Assembly: GCA_046316615.1 (NCBI GenBank)
Contig: JBKDAN010000034.1
Span: 1 to 64,000, forward strand
Length of the DNA stretch: 64,000 bases
Direction: 5' to 3'
DNA from: BJHL01 sp040378885
GTDB lineage: Bacteria; Planctomycetota; Phycisphaerae; Phycisphaerales; UBA1924
A program made the translations under genes and the position numbers. The notes under the pieces were generated by a model that saw only the letters and a program-made list of their open reading frames with translations, had not been told where the DNA came from and ran no database searches. Numbering within the stretch: position 1 is the stretch's first letter; the number at the start of each line of letters is the position of its first letter. Positions 19,494 to 27,871 of the stretch are shown here, in pieces.

Positions 19494-19755
19494 ACCGCTG
19501 CAACGCCGTAACGCGGCGAGCGTTTGGTTCGGTCCCCCCAAAGAACCATCGCTCCAGCAGGGGCGCGCGAATCTAACGCACCCTCCACACTCACTCCCTC
19601 CCACAAAGGCCGCGTTCGACGTGCAACTCGATGCCAAACCGCTCACCAGCATGATTGTGAGAATGGTGTGCATGAAGACACAGGGCATCCGCAAAGCCGG
19701 AAGCCCGTGGCACAAAAACGAGATCAGTTCCTCAGCGAAGCTGCGCCACCTGCCC
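19494..19755 (+). repeat. Full-length copy of the dispersed two-part repeat
   Basis: Matches the minus strand of 703-975. Part A: GTAACGCGGCGAGCG, then CAGGGGCGCGCGAATCT. Part B: CAGCATGATTGTGAGAATGG, then CAGGGCATCCGCAAAGCC, then arms GTGGCAC (19707-19713) and GCGCCAC (19743-19749), ending CTGCC. Compared with the other full copy, the CAGACGCG hairpin of part A is deleted, replaced by TTGGTTCGGTCC. Confidence 0.75.
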
Positions 19756-19760
19756 TTGGC

Positions 19761-19809
19761 AGCCTTTGGCACGTGGGCAGATTGTGGTTGAAGCTGTGCC
19801 ACCCGCCGT
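19761..19809 (+). repeat. Second, tandem copy of the palindromic half of the repeat
   Basis: Arms TTGGCAC (19766-19772) and GTGCCAC (19796-19802), loop 23 bases, then CCGCC. The right side TTGAAGCTGTGCCACC matches the other copies. It ends 26 bases before the stop of the minus-strand gene 19836-20135. Confidence 0.65.
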
Positions 19810-19835
19810 CTTTCAACTTCGATGCACTTGGACAT

Positions 19836-20135
19836 TTACCGAAATGGAACGGTCACGACCCTGCCACTTGGCATCACGAACCTGACGGGAAAATCGGGTG
19901 TGGGCCACTTCTTCAGAGCGTACCAATCTGCGTAGTCTTCAACAATCTGCAGGCCATCTTCCTCGGTGAGTTCACGAAACTCGGTCGACTCTGGATGGCA
20001 CCACCCGTCATTGTTCTGAAGATCGAAGGTATGACCACCATCGGCATCCTTCACAAAGCTTCGTTCCCAACCGATGTACCACCCGTCGCGTGTATACTTC
20101 GCCAACCGACCGTTCGTATCGAATACACCTCTCAC
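19836..20135 (-). CDS. Small protein of unknown function
   Basis: 99 residues, not recognised. Polar, Trp- and Asp-rich (six Trp), with the tail FVMPSGRVVTVPFR; no signal peptide or membrane segment, so probably cytoplasmic. The GTG start at 20135 has a strong ribosome binding site, AAAGGAG, seven bases upstream, which is the main support for a real gene. Composition is lower in GC than in neighbouring core genes. It stands alone in a repeat-rich stretch, with a copy of the palindromic repeat directly after its stop. It could be an immunity-like or SMI1/KNR4-like protein of the sort found in polymorphic toxin loci, but no motif proves that. Confidence 0.6.
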   Translation of the reverse strand: MRGVFDTNGRLAKYTRDGWYIGWERSFVKDADGGHTFDLQNNDGWCHPESTEFRELTEEDGLQIVEDYADWYALKKWPTPDFPVRFVMPSGRVVTVPFR

Positions 20136-20488
20136 GGGATGCTCCTTTGGCTGGGTGCATCAGTGAAGTTCAGATACACACCGCGAAGACAATAGAGGCG
20201 ATGCCAGAACCTGTTTCAGCAGGATGATTGAGCAACCCAGGTGACGGAATGCAGGTATCAACGGGCAGACGCGCCAGCGTCTGGTCCCTCGCCGTCGCGG
20301 CGAGGTCGCACGCCTCTGGCGCAGCACTAGCGTTGGTCAGATACTCCGGCCGGCCGATCTGCGGGTTGCTTGATGATCGATGCTGGTTAGCGGTCCGGCT
20401 TTCGACCGTGAGATGGTACAGGGTGGAGAGACTGGTCATGTCCATCTGGGCGCTCACGTCAACCCCGAGCCGTTAACCAGTGAGTTGG
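20136..20488. other. Intergenic region with decayed repeat pieces, no gene seen
   Basis: A fragment related to part A of the repeat occurs at about 20252-20325 (CAGACGCGCCAGCGTCTGGTCCC hairpin core within it, then GTCGCGGCGAGG). No open frame with a ribosome binding site and protein-like composition was found on either strand. Confidence 0.5.
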
Positions 20489-20586
20489 AGAGAATGAGCG
20501 AAACGAAAAGCACGGGCATCCGCAGAGCCGGAAGCTCGCGGCACGAACATGCGGTCGGCCCGTCGACAAAGTCGTGCTACCTGCCC
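20489..20586 (+). repeat. Copy of the palindromic half of the dispersed repeat
   Basis: GAGAATGAGCG, then CACGGGCATCCGCAGAGCC, then arms GCGGCAC (20538-20544) and GTGCTAC (20574-20580), then CTGCC. It ends 22 bases before the stop of the minus-strand gene 20608-21033. Confidence 0.7.
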
Positions 20587-20607
20587 GTAAACATCGCTGA
20601 CTATTGA

Positions 20608-21033
20608 TCAAAGCGACGCTGGTCCGGTCCTCCACGATTGTCGTAGGTCGTACACTGCAAAGTCCCAGAGGTAGAATACAACTCCGCAAGGCAACTCGAT
20701 TCCTTGCCACGAAGCTCCTGAGTCCAAAAACGACAGCACTGTCTTTCGCATAGGGTTTCCCATGCTCTGCGAACCGTCATACAAATCACGCATCGGAGGC
20801 CGGAGTATCGAAGCGTTGAGAAGTTCGCCCCAAGCATGAAACATCGTTGTTTCGCCGAGCACATGGTGCATGCCATGGCAATCAATAGACAGCACCGTGT
20901 TGAACGACGGAAGCGAGACGATGATCCGGTCATCTAGTAGCTTCAGCGACATTTCATCCGCGTCAACCCGAATCGTGAGTTGTTCGAGCCGATTGGCAAG
21001 ACGTTGCAAAGCTTGGCCAGAGATGCATGTCAT
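20608..21033 (-). CDS. Small protein of unknown function
   Basis: 141 residues from the ATG at 21033, which has GGGAGG five bases upstream; a longer form from 21087 lacks such a site. I do not recognise the family. It looks like a soluble alpha/beta protein with segments LTIRVDADEMSLKLLDDRII and VLSIDCHGMHHVLG. Composition is poorer in GC than core genes. The sequence just before the start, GGAGGTTTG, is identical to that before the lone gene 233-667. It is bracketed by copies of the palindromic repeat (20489-20586 and 21126-21172). Confidence 0.6.
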   Translation of the reverse strand: MTCISGQALQRLANRLEQLTIRVDADEMSLKLLDDRIIVSLPSFNTVLSIDCHGMHHVLGETTMFHAWGELLNASILRPPMRDLYDGSQSMGNPMRKTVLSFLDSGASWQGIELPCGVVFYLWDFAVYDLRQSWRTGPASL

Positions 21034-21125
21034 CAAACCTCCCAAGGCGGAAGAGGCACTTTCCTCTTGGGAACGCCGCCGGTTCATCCTTCACGAGTGT
21101 ACGACAACTGTGCCCATTTCGCGGC

Positions 21126-21172
21126 TGGTGGCATGACTTGGAAAGCAACGTGGCGAAGTGCCACAGCCTGCC
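21126..21172 (+). repeat. Copy of the palindromic half of the dispersed repeat
   Basis: Arms GTGGCAT (21128-21134) and GTGCCAC (21158-21164), loop 23 bases, then AGCCTGCC. The right side GGCGAAGTGCCACAGCCTGCC core fits the other copies with small changes. Confidence 0.65.
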
Positions 21173-21249
21173 AGGCTTTGCTGGCTGTCTATGTGCCTTT
21201 GGTTCTCGCTCCCCGCATCACTTCAGGCGTGGCATGATCTCACAGCCTT

Positions 21250-21345
21250 CCCCGCCGCAGAGCGGCACGCGTCTGTTGCCAGACGCGTCAGCGTCTGGAT
21301 CAGCCCCAAAGAACATCTTCGCCCCGGCAGGGGCGCGCGAATATC
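21250..21345 (+). repeat. Copy of part A of the dispersed repeat
   Basis: Contains the hairpin CCAGACGCGTCAGCGTCTGG and CCCCGGCAGGGGCGCGCGAA, matching part A of the full copies at 703-975 (minus strand) and 19494-19600. Part B is missing, so halves of the repeat occur separately. Confidence 0.65.
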
Positions 21346-22049
21346 ACGCGCCGCCAACATCCATCTCATGCCCACCTCATGCCTCGATGCCCAACGCCTT
21401 GATGCCTTTCGCGCACTCGCACCATGCATTCCTGCCTTTCCACGAATGCCAAATCACGAATGCCGAATGCCGCGACTAGACATAACACCCACTCACACCA
21501 AAAACCTCGCAAGTTGGACACGCTTTGTGCGCTCAATACATGTCCAGCATGCAGATCACACTTGTCTCGCAAATCAACTTCTGCGACAATGCGCATCTGG
21601 TGGACCGTCACGGACTCACCAAGTCCTTCTGTCAGCGCAAGCGGCGGCAGTCAGTGAGCCAAGTCGAGAGCGACAAAGCCGCAGACGCGCCCGATGATCT
21701 CGCGGATACGGACTTGGAGAAAACCGAGCCATACACCAGCGGTCTTGGGGTCGTCATGCATGCCCCAGCATGCATGACGCTGGAGTGAGAGGGCCAACAC
21801 CCACACACGCGTCGGGGCCCCCGCCACGATACTTCGCGCAAGCGAAGTAAGCCCAAGCCCGCCGATTCCGGTGCGCCAGCCGCTTGCACGCTTTGCGAAA
21901 GTAAAGCGTGCCGATCATCCCACGCACGCGGAAAACGACAGCCTGCCCGAACCCCACCAAAGTACCGAAGCCGCCACCGCGGCCCCGGTCTTGCCTTGCC
22001 TTCCCCGCCTTGACCCCAGTGCCCAGTGCCCAGTCCCCAGTGCCTACCC
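21346..22049. other. Intergenic region, no gene seen
   Basis: Holds short tandem words (CGAATGCC repeated near 21447-21470; CCCAGTG units near 22015-22045) and the 12-base palindrome at 21752-21779. Words of the CGAATGCCGAATGCC type are a known kind of low-complexity intergenic repeat in planctomycetes. Open frames here lack ribosome binding sites and show no conserved-looking segments. Confidence 0.5.
21752..21779. repeat. Perfect 12-base inverted repeat with 4-base loop
   Basis: CGTCATGCATGC (21752-21763), loop CCCA, GCATGCATGACG (21768-21779). No T-run follows on either strand, so a plain terminator is unlikely; it could form a cruciform or be a protein-binding site. Confidence 0.7.
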
Positions 22050-22781
22050 CTACGGCTGCACCAACGCCAGCGTGCAACACCCGTTCCCCACGCGATCCGT
22101 GATCGCAAAGCTCTCAATGGCCGGATTCCGCAGCGAAAACCCCTTGTCCAGCACGCGGTGCATCGCAACCGGCAGGTCATGCTTCGCGGTCGCTTCGTCT
22201 TGTGTGAACAGCACGAGCAACGCAGCGCCGAATCGCACTTCCGCATCCGCCGCGAGTTTTGAGAGATCACCCGCAAACGCCGCGGTGAGCTGCGAGCCGT
22301 ACGAGCCGTTTGCAACCGGCACGCCGTGCACAAACGCGAATTGTCCGACGACTTTCACTTCCAGCCAGAACGCATCTGTCGGTGCGCATGTGTGCACCGC
22401 CGGCGCAGCGGTCTGCGCCTGCGATTCAAACAGCGAGCCCTGCCACTTGTCGCGCTCGCGCAGCACGGCGATACGGTCCGTCAACGTCATGCCGGTTTCC
22501 GGCGTCAGCACCAGATCACATCGATCACGCTCGCGGTTGCGAGGCCGCGCGCCCGCGCTGCCCAGGCCCGCCGTCACCGGATACGGCACTTCACGCAGCA
22601 CACCCCAGCCTGCCGCCGCGAGAGAAGCTGCAAGCAGCGGATGCATCGCCAGTTCATCCAGCGCATCAAGTCCGCGCACAGCCTGCTCGCGCGAAAGGTC
22701 CTCTTCCCGCTGTCGCAGGCCGTCGTACAGCGCGTGAAGTATCGCTCGCACGTCCCACATGCGATATGTTGTATGCCTCAC
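22050..22781 (-). CDS. Possible PD-(D/E)xK nuclease-like protein
   Basis: 243 residues. No named family recognised, but the order R-D-R-C-D-L-V-L (near residue 88) followed by F-W-L-E-V-K-V-V-G (near 141) fits the D...ExK metal site of the PD-(D/E)xK nuclease fold; the Asp/Glu/Lys triad is an inference from pattern only. A final strand IESFAITDR and an acidic helix region follow. The GTG start at 22781 overlaps the TGA stop of the upstream gene (GTGA), which argues for this start and for coupled translation; an ATG at 22760 is the alternative. It could equally be a non-enzymatic protein of this fold. Confidence 0.7.
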   Translation of the reverse strand: MRHTTYRMWDVRAILHALYDGLRQREEDLSREQAVRGLDALDELAMHPLLAASLAAAGWGVLREVPYPVTAGLGSAGARPRNRERDRCDLVLTPETGMTLTDRIAVLRERDKWQGSLFESQAQTAAPAVHTCAPTDAFWLEVKVVGQFAFVHGVPVANGSYGSQLTAAFAGDLSKLAADAEVRFGAALLVLFTQDEATAKHDLPVAMHRVLDKGFSLRNPAIESFAITDRVGNGCCTLALVQP

Positions 22782-23293
22782 GCCGAAAGCGCGCTGCGCA
22801 GCGTCTCAATCTGCTCTTGTGCATGCGCGTACGCCGCCGTCCGGCTCTTCCGCACCATGCGTGGAATCATCCACAGCAGCGGCACCACCGTGAGCGGCAG
22901 ATACCACGCGTATGTCACCCACTCCGCGTAGTTGTACCACGTGAAGTACGACCGCAGCATCGAGTCCGTCAGCCACGATCCCGGCCAGATGCTGATCGCG
23001 ATCACTACCGCGAAAATGAGCGGCATCTTGCGATGCATCGCGCCGTGAAAACTGATGCCGTTTGCGTCGGCCCGCGCGCTGACCACATAGTCAAACGGCT
23101 CACCAAACCCGGCGAAATGAAACGCATCGCCGCGCCGCTCGAATCCCGGCAGCTTGCCTTTCCGCGACAGTTGCTGCGCCTTTTCCGTGACTGCCTTGAT
23201 CGGCTGCGACGTGGCGATGTGCCCCCACGCCGCCTGACCGGCGGGCGCGCTGGCGGCGGGCTGGCTGTCCGAAGTGGTCGACATCGACGTCAT
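22778..23293 (-). CDS. Two-pass membrane protein, unknown function
   Basis: 171 residues. A soluble N-terminal half is followed by two hydrophobic segments (about residues 90-108 and 123-143, the second IPRM-bounded), then a basic helical tail (MVRKSRTAAYAHAQEQIE). No known domain. It overlaps the downstream nuclease-like gene by four bases, so the two form a unit; the promoter probably lies in the 70 bases shared with the divergent gene at 23494. The start at 23293 is the first of two ATGs three codons apart. Confidence 0.7.
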   Translation of the reverse strand: MTSMSTTSDSQPAASAPAGQAAWGHIATSQPIKAVTEKAQQLSRKGKLPGFERRGDAFHFAGFGEPFDYVVSARADANGISFHGAMHRKMPLIFAVVIAISIWPGSWLTDSMLRSYFTWYNYAEWVTYAWYLPLTVVPLLWMIPRMVRKSRTAAYAHAQEQIETLRSALSA

Positions 23294-23493
23294 AGTCTCA
23301 TAAACCCGATCGGCGACCGCACGCCGACGCTGCTGCCAAAACGTGCCGAGAGGATAGTTGCTTGAACATCCTTCGGCACGCGTTCGGTCTGTATCGGCTG
23401 TCGGCGCGAGATTTTGCGAATCAGATCAAGTTAGAGTTGCCGTTTTGCTGGTCATTCGCTTCGTGCGCGGTACATTCGTCGTACGTGCTTTTC

Positions 23494-23988
23494 GTGAAGA
23501 ACGGTCCATCTCCAGTCGAGCCGACGCCGCTGCGCCCTGGCGGGTTTGCGGACGCGCCCGGTCTTCGCTTGGTGAAGCCTGAAGCGACCGACTTGTACGA
23601 TCCGCTCGGTGCACCCCGCGCCCCGCTGCAGGAGAACGACCCTCGCATCGTCTTCGCCGCCGCTGTCGCCGCTTGCATGGAAGGCGGCAAAGCCGCGCTG
23701 CTGCGAGTAGAGCACCGCAACCAGTTGCACAAAGTCGCACGCAAGCTCGGCCTGCGTGTGTTTGACGCCAACCTCATCATCGCCATCGTGCAGGACGCCG
23801 CGCGCCGCGGCGAAGTGCTGCCCAGCAGCGGCCAGTTCACGCGCGACGCCCAGAAGCGCATCAACGCCACGCTGTCGCTGATGCCCGGGCCGCAAATGTG
23901 GAGCGATGACGCCAAGGCCCTCGCCATCATCGCCGTCGCACTGGGGCTTTTCCTGCTCGTAGCCTTTGTGCTGCTCATCGGCCCGTGA
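23494..23988 (+). CDS. Small protein with C-terminal membrane anchor, unknown function
   Basis: 164 residues from a GTG at 23494; earlier in-frame starts (GTG 23485, TTG 23362) are possible and none has a clear ribosome binding site, so the N terminus is uncertain. The body is soluble (ALLRVEHRNQLHKVARKLG, helical) and the last 25 residues form one membrane segment (ALAIIAVALGLFLLVAF), a tail anchor. Function unknown. Its stop lies 19 bases before the Sua5 start, so the two are probably one transcript. Confidence 0.65.
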   Translation: MKNGPSPVEPTPLRPGGFADAPGLRLVKPEATDLYDPLGAPRAPLQENDPRIVFAAAVAACMEGGKAALLRVEHRNQLHKVARKLGLRVFDANLIIAIVQDAARRGEVLPSSGQFTRDAQKRINATLSLMPGPQMWSDDAKALAIIAVALGLFLLVAFVLLIGP

Positions 23989-24007
23989 ACCGGCCAACTA
24001 TCCGCAC

Positions 24008-24976
24008 ATGGCTCATGGCCCCAGCATGCTGCAAGAAGCGGTCACGCGCCTGCGCGAGGGGCGGCTTGTCGCCTTTCCGACAGAAACCGTCTATGGCCTT
24101 GGCGCTGACGCGCTGAATGAAGTCGCCGTCGCGCGGGTCTTCGCGGCCAAAGGTCGACCCAGCGACAACCCGCTGATTGTGCACGTGGCGGACGCATCGC
24201 ACGCGCGACTGGTCACGTCGGAGTGGCCGCGAGAAGCGCAGTTGCTCGCCGAGGCGTTCTGGCCCGGTCCGTTGTCGCTGGTTTTGCCCAAGGCTGCGAG
24301 TGTGCCGCTGGTGGTGACGGCGGGGGGGCCAAACGTCGCGGTGCGGTGTCCGGATCATGCGCTCACGTTGGAACTACTGAGGGCGTTTGGCAAGCCGCTG
24401 GTTGGCCCCAGCGCGAACAAGTCCGGCGGCGTTAGTCCGACGCGGGCGGAGCACGTGCGCAGCGCGTTCGATGACGACACCGTGTATGTGCTGGACGGTG
24501 GCCCGTGCACTGCTGGCATAGAAAGCACGGTGCTGTTGATGGCGGAACATCCGCCCCGCGTTTTGCGGCCGGGTCTGATTTCCGCGGAGCAGATTGCCAG
24601 CGTGCTGCGCCAGCCTGTTGCAGATTTTGTGCCGGGTCAGCGTCCTGAGGGCCAGCTTCACAGTCCCGGCCTCCTCGAGAAGCACTACGCACCCAGCACG
24701 CGGACGCGGATGGTGCCTGCAGCAGAAGTTGCAGCGGTCCTCGCGACCGTTCGCCGGGCGGTGGTCATCAGCCATGAAGTGGTGCCGGTTGCGCCTCACG
24801 CGCTGGAGTTGCTGCCCGCCGATGCCCGCGGCTATGCGGCGGGTCTGTATGCGGCGCTCAGGGCGGCGGATGGGGCTGGGGCGGAGTTGATCGTTGTTGT
24901 CACGCCGCCCAGTGGGGGCGTGGATGGGCCGATCTGGGCGGCGATTGCGGACAGGCTGCGGCGGGCGACGGCCTGA
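24008..24976 (+). CDS. Threonylcarbamoyl-AMP synthase, Sua5 type
   Basis: 322 residues. Makes threonylcarbamoyl-AMP from threonine, bicarbonate and ATP, the first step of the t6A37 modification of ANN-reading tRNAs. The YrdC domain (residues about 10-200) shows PTETVYGLGADA, KGRPSDNPLIVHV, PGPLSLVLPK, VAVRCPDH and GPSANKSGG. The C-terminal Sua5 domain (about 225-320) follows the linker LHSPGLLEKHYAP, so this is the long Sua5 form rather than short TsaC. The ATG at 24008 gives the standard start; an earlier GTG-type start would add 14 residues. The partner genes tsaB, tsaD and tsaE are not in the window. Confidence 0.93.
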   Translation: MAHGPSMLQEAVTRLREGRLVAFPTETVYGLGADALNEVAVARVFAAKGRPSDNPLIVHVADASHARLVTSEWPREAQLLAEAFWPGPLSLVLPKAASVPLVVTAGGPNVAVRCPDHALTLELLRAFGKPLVGPSANKSGGVSPTRAEHVRSAFDDDTVYVLDGGPCTAGIESTVLLMAEHPPRVLRPGLISAEQIASVLRQPVADFVPGQRPEGQLHSPGLLEKHYAPSTRTRMVPAAEVAAVLATVRRAVVISHEVVPVAPHALELLPADARGYAAGLYAALRAADGAGAELIVVVTPPSGGVDGPIWAAIADRLRRATA

Positions 24977-25164
24977 GGCGGTTAGCAACAGCATTTGCAC
25001 AGCGCAAAATTCGCCGACACCACGCAACGTCTGCACCTGGCGTGGTAGACTGACTACGCTTGCCACGCTTGCCGCCTCTGGGTGGTGGCGGCGCGGGTGG
25101 AAGACCGCGGAAAGTCCAAGGATGGCGCCGGCTGTGCCGGCGTAACGCAAACGGAGTGCGTGTC

Positions 25165-25992
25165 ATGATGAATGTTCTCAGCAGTGGTTCGGTTGCGCGT
25201 CGTGTCATCACGCTCGCGGGTTGTGTGGTTGCCTTGACCAGCCTGACGGGCTGCTTGAGCCAAGGTCAGTACGACCGTCTTCGTGAGGCGTACACGAGCT
25301 GCCAAGCTCGCAACGCTGAACTGACGCGCGAACGCGATGAAGCTCGCGTTGCTCTGACGCAGTTGCAGGGCAGCATGGGTCAGGGTGAAGGCACGCTTGC
25401 CACGCTGCAGCGTCAGAACGCTGATCTGCGCAGCCAGCTTGACAAGGCCATGGCGGATTACGCCGGCATGCAGGGCAAGCTCTCGGGCCTGACCTTTGGT
25501 CCGCTGGATGAAGCGACCAACCGCCAACTGCAGGGCCTTGAGCAGCAGTTCCCTGACCTGATCAAGTACGACGCGGCTCGCGGCATGCTCCGCGTGGCCA
25601 GCGATCTCACGTTCGACAGCGGCAGCGCGGCGGTCAAGGAAAACGCGAAGCAGGCGCTGAGCGCTCTCTCGCAGATTCTGAGCAGCGGCCCGGCGACGCA
25701 GTACGAGATCGTGGTTGAAGGGCACACCGACAGCCAGCGCATCGCGAATCCCAACACGCTGCGCAACCACCCGTCGAACCGTCACCTCTCGACCAACCGC
25801 GCCAATGCGGTGATCGACGAACTGGCGAAGATGGGCGTGCCGCAGACGCGCCTGATGGCGGGCGGCTGGGGCGAGTTCCGCCCGGCTGTTGCGAACAACG
25901 CCAATGGCAACACGCCGGCCAACCGCCGCGTGGAGATCTACCTCGCCAAGCTGCCGGGCAACAACGAAGCGGGCAACGAACCGATTAAGTGA
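25165..25992 (+). CDS. OmpA-family peptidoglycan-binding lipoprotein with coiled coil
   Basis: 275 residues from the ATG at 25165 (GGAG nine bases upstream). A lipobox, TSLTGC, gives a mature protein of about 245 residues. A coiled coil follows (about residues 30-100, with QYDRLREAYTSCQARNAEL). Residues about 140-265 are an OmpA C-terminal domain: FDSGSAAV, VVEGHTDSQRI, LSTNRANAV, and the closing N-R-R-V-E-I. This domain binds peptidoglycan and ties the outer membrane to the wall, as in Pal. The gene is single, with a strong terminator 32 bases after the stop. Confidence 0.9.
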   Translation: MMNVLSSGSVARRVITLAGCVVALTSLTGCLSQGQYDRLREAYTSCQARNAELTRERDEARVALTQLQGSMGQGEGTLATLQRQNADLRSQLDKAMADYAGMQGKLSGLTFGPLDEATNRQLQGLEQQFPDLIKYDAARGMLRVASDLTFDSGSAAVKENAKQALSALSQILSSGPATQYEIVVEGHTDSQRIANPNTLRNHPSNRHLSTNRANAVIDELAKMGVPQTRLMAGGWGEFRPAVANNANGNTPANRRVEIYLAKLPGNNEAGNEPIK

Positions 25993-26023
25993 TCGACGTT
26001 CGCTGACTGTGCAAGCAAATGAG

Positions 26024-26067
26024 AACGGGCCTGAGCATTCCTTTGCTCAGGCCCGTTGTATTTTTTG
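26024..26067 (+). terminator. Intrinsic terminator of the OmpA-like lipoprotein gene
   Basis: Thirteen-base stem AACGGGCCTGAGC / GCTCAGGCCCGTT, loop ATTCCTTT, then GTATTTTTT. It lies between converging genes and could serve both. Confidence 0.92.
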
Positions 26068-26083
26068 CGAACCCGGATCTCGC

Positions 26084-27193
26084 TCAGGCTTTGGGTGCTG
26101 GCTCGTGCGCCTGTCGCTGGGCCATGAGTCGCACGCCCCGCCAGATGATCGCGGCGACGAAGGCGAGCAGCAGCCACCAGACCAGTCCGCCCACGAAGAG
26201 GCGCACGAGGAACGCGGCGGTGTCGCTCAACGTGCGGAGCGATGACTCCCATGCGTGCTTCATGGAGTCTTGGAAGTACGCGCCCAAGCTCTGGTCATCG
26301 GTCGCAGGCTGCGAGTTCTCACTTTGCAGACTGACGACGATGGTGGCGAGGGACACAAGCTGTCCGACGCGATCTCGCTGGGCTTTGAGCGACTCGATGC
26401 GGCCTCGCACGTCATTGAGCTGGGTTCGCACGGCGAGGACGTCGCTGAGCGGCGCGTCGGTGCGCTTGTCGAGCAGGGCGAGGATCTCGCGTTCAATGCG
26501 TTCTTCGTTGCGAATGCGAGCTTCAAGATCGATGATGTTGTCGGTGACGTCTTGTCCGCCGCTTGATTCGCTGGTGACTGTGCCCAGTGCACGCAAGTTG
26601 TTCAGCGCGTCACTGAGGCGGTTCGCGGCGACACGCAATGTGAGTGTGGCACGCATGTACGGTTCTTCGCCGGTCAATGACGAGTTCTCGACGTACTCAC
26701 CCAGCGCCTCGCTGGGAATGAGAGCCACTTTCGCGAATCCGCTGCGGACATCTTTCAGTTGAAGATCGATCGTCGCCTTTCGCACCACATGTCTGACGGC
26801 AGGGGCCTGCTGCACTCGCAGCGACTCGGTTGGTGCGGGCGTGGAACCTGTGAAGCCTGATTGGGTGCGAGCCATGACCTGCTGCTCTGGCAGGGCGGCG
26901 GATGTTGCGGGCGGGAACTGGCTGTGCACTTGCAGACGCGAACCGGTGCCTCGAGTCAGTGGCAGCAACGCGACACCGAGAACAAGCAGGAGCGTTGCAG
27001 CGGCGGCGTAGGGCGCCACGCGACGGAGTGAAAAGCTCCGCTGGGGGAAGGGCTTGCTTTGCGCGGGCCGACCAGCAGTGAGTGCAGCTTGCCAGAGATT
27101 GGCATCAGTCGCGGCGGGCTGGCTCAACGCGGCGAGCGTCTGCTCGAGAGCGTCGGGTGAGTTGTGCAAGGTGTGATCGTTTGCATCGTTCAT
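26084..27193 (-). CDS. DUF4349 membrane protein, candidate anti-sigma factor
   Basis: 369 residues. A cytoplasmic N terminus of about 60 residues is followed by a membrane segment (about 62-82), an outer region with a DUF4349 domain (about residues 138-310, ending LVSLATIVVSLQ, with an internal coiled coil LEARIRNEERIEREILALL), and a second membrane segment near 335-355. It overlaps the upstream ECF sigma gene by four bases (start ATG inside the stop region). Gene order sigma then membrane protein is the usual layout for sigma/anti-sigma pairs, so the N-terminal tail probably holds the sigma factor; no classical zinc anti-sigma motif (HxxxCxxC) is present, so this role is inference. Confidence 0.8.
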   Translation of the reverse strand: MNDANDHTLHNSPDALEQTLAALSQPAATDANLWQAALTAGRPAQSKPFPQRSFSLRRVAPYAAAATLLLVLGVALLPLTRGTGSRLQVHSQFPPATSAALPEQQVMARTQSGFTGSTPAPTESLRVQQAPAVRHVVRKATIDLQLKDVRSGFAKVALIPSEALGEYVENSSLTGEEPYMRATLTLRVAANRLSDALNNLRALGTVTSESSGGQDVTDNIIDLEARIRNEERIEREILALLDKRTDAPLSDVLAVRTQLNDVRGRIESLKAQRDRVGQLVSLATIVVSLQSENSQPATDDQSLGAYFQDSMKHAWESSLRTLSDTAAFLVRLFVGGLVWWLLLAFVAAIIWRGVRLMAQRQAHEPAPKA

Positions 27194-27753
27194 GGCGTCA
27201 CCGCTTTCCGGTCGGTGTCGTGGAGCAGGCCGCGCAGCTCCTGCAATGCGGCAGCGAGGCGTGATTTGACGGTGCCCACGGGGATGTCGAGCACGTCTGC
27301 CGCTTGGGCGTGTGAGAGACCCTGGTGATAGCAGATGATGAGCAGCAGCCGCGTGTGCGGGGCGAGTTGTCGGAGGGCGTTTCTCACGTCCTGAGTCATC
27401 GCGCTTTCCGCGACGAGGCGCAGGGGTGTGGCATCGGTCGATTGGATGCGTTCATCAGGTGGCGCGAGTGTTGTTCGGTCGCGCAGATCTTTGCACTTGT
27501 TGATGACGATGCGATACATCCATGTGCGGAACGAGCTCTGGCCTCGGAAGTTGCGGGCGTGCTTGATGACTTTGATCCACGATTCCTGGACGGCGTCGTG
27601 TGCGCGGTCGGGGTTGCCGTCGAGCAGTGCGGTGGCAAGGCCGACGAGGTTGCGCTCATGACGCTGGGCGAGTACGCCTAAGGCGGTGTCGTCACCGCGA
27701 GCGAATCGCTCGAGCAACTGCTCGTCGGCTGGTTGGCTGGCCTGGTCTGACAC
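27190..27753 (-). CDS. ECF sigma factor
   Basis: 187 residues. Region 2 (about residues 20-95) has the core-binding and -10 recognition pattern VQESWIKVIKHARNFRG...FRTWMYRIVINKCKD. Region 4 (about 125-175) has the helix-turn-helix GLSHAQAADVLDIPVGTVKS. It directs RNA polymerase to a small regulon, probably including its own operon. The downstream gene overlaps it and encodes the likely regulator with a DUF4349 domain. The promoter would lie in the 118 bases shared with the divergent mlaE-like gene. Confidence 0.92.
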   Translation of the reverse strand: MSDQASQPADEQLLERFARGDDTALGVLAQRHERNLVGLATALLDGNPDRAHDAVQESWIKVIKHARNFRGQSSFRTWMYRIVINKCKDLRDRTTLAPPDERIQSTDATPLRLVAESAMTQDVRNALRQLAPHTRLLLIICYHQGLSHAQAADVLDIPVGTVKSRLAAALQELRGLLHDTDRKAVTP

Positions 27754-27871
27754 GGATGCCTCCCGTGATTAGACCGGCCCGGAGTGTGGGTGGTTCGGCC
27801 AATTTGCAAGGAATCTTGGACGGGTGCGTCACGCGATTGTCACGCGGACATGGCAACAGCGCGATACGCTC

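Noticed and set aside
19494..20195. Plus-strand open frame across the repeat (224 codons)
   Set aside because: It runs through two repeat copies and the antisense of the lone gene 19836-20135, without a ribosome binding site.
20489..21172. Integron attC sites
   Set aside because: The arms GTGGCAC/GTGCCAC do not contain the AAC/GTT core boxes of attC, and no integrase is present, so only the cassette-like layout is reported.
25060..25164. RNA-like sequence before the OmpA lipoprotein gene (GAAAGTCCAAGG)
   Set aside because: It resembles a short word of RNase P RNA, but no wider RNase P structure is present; probably a normal leader.
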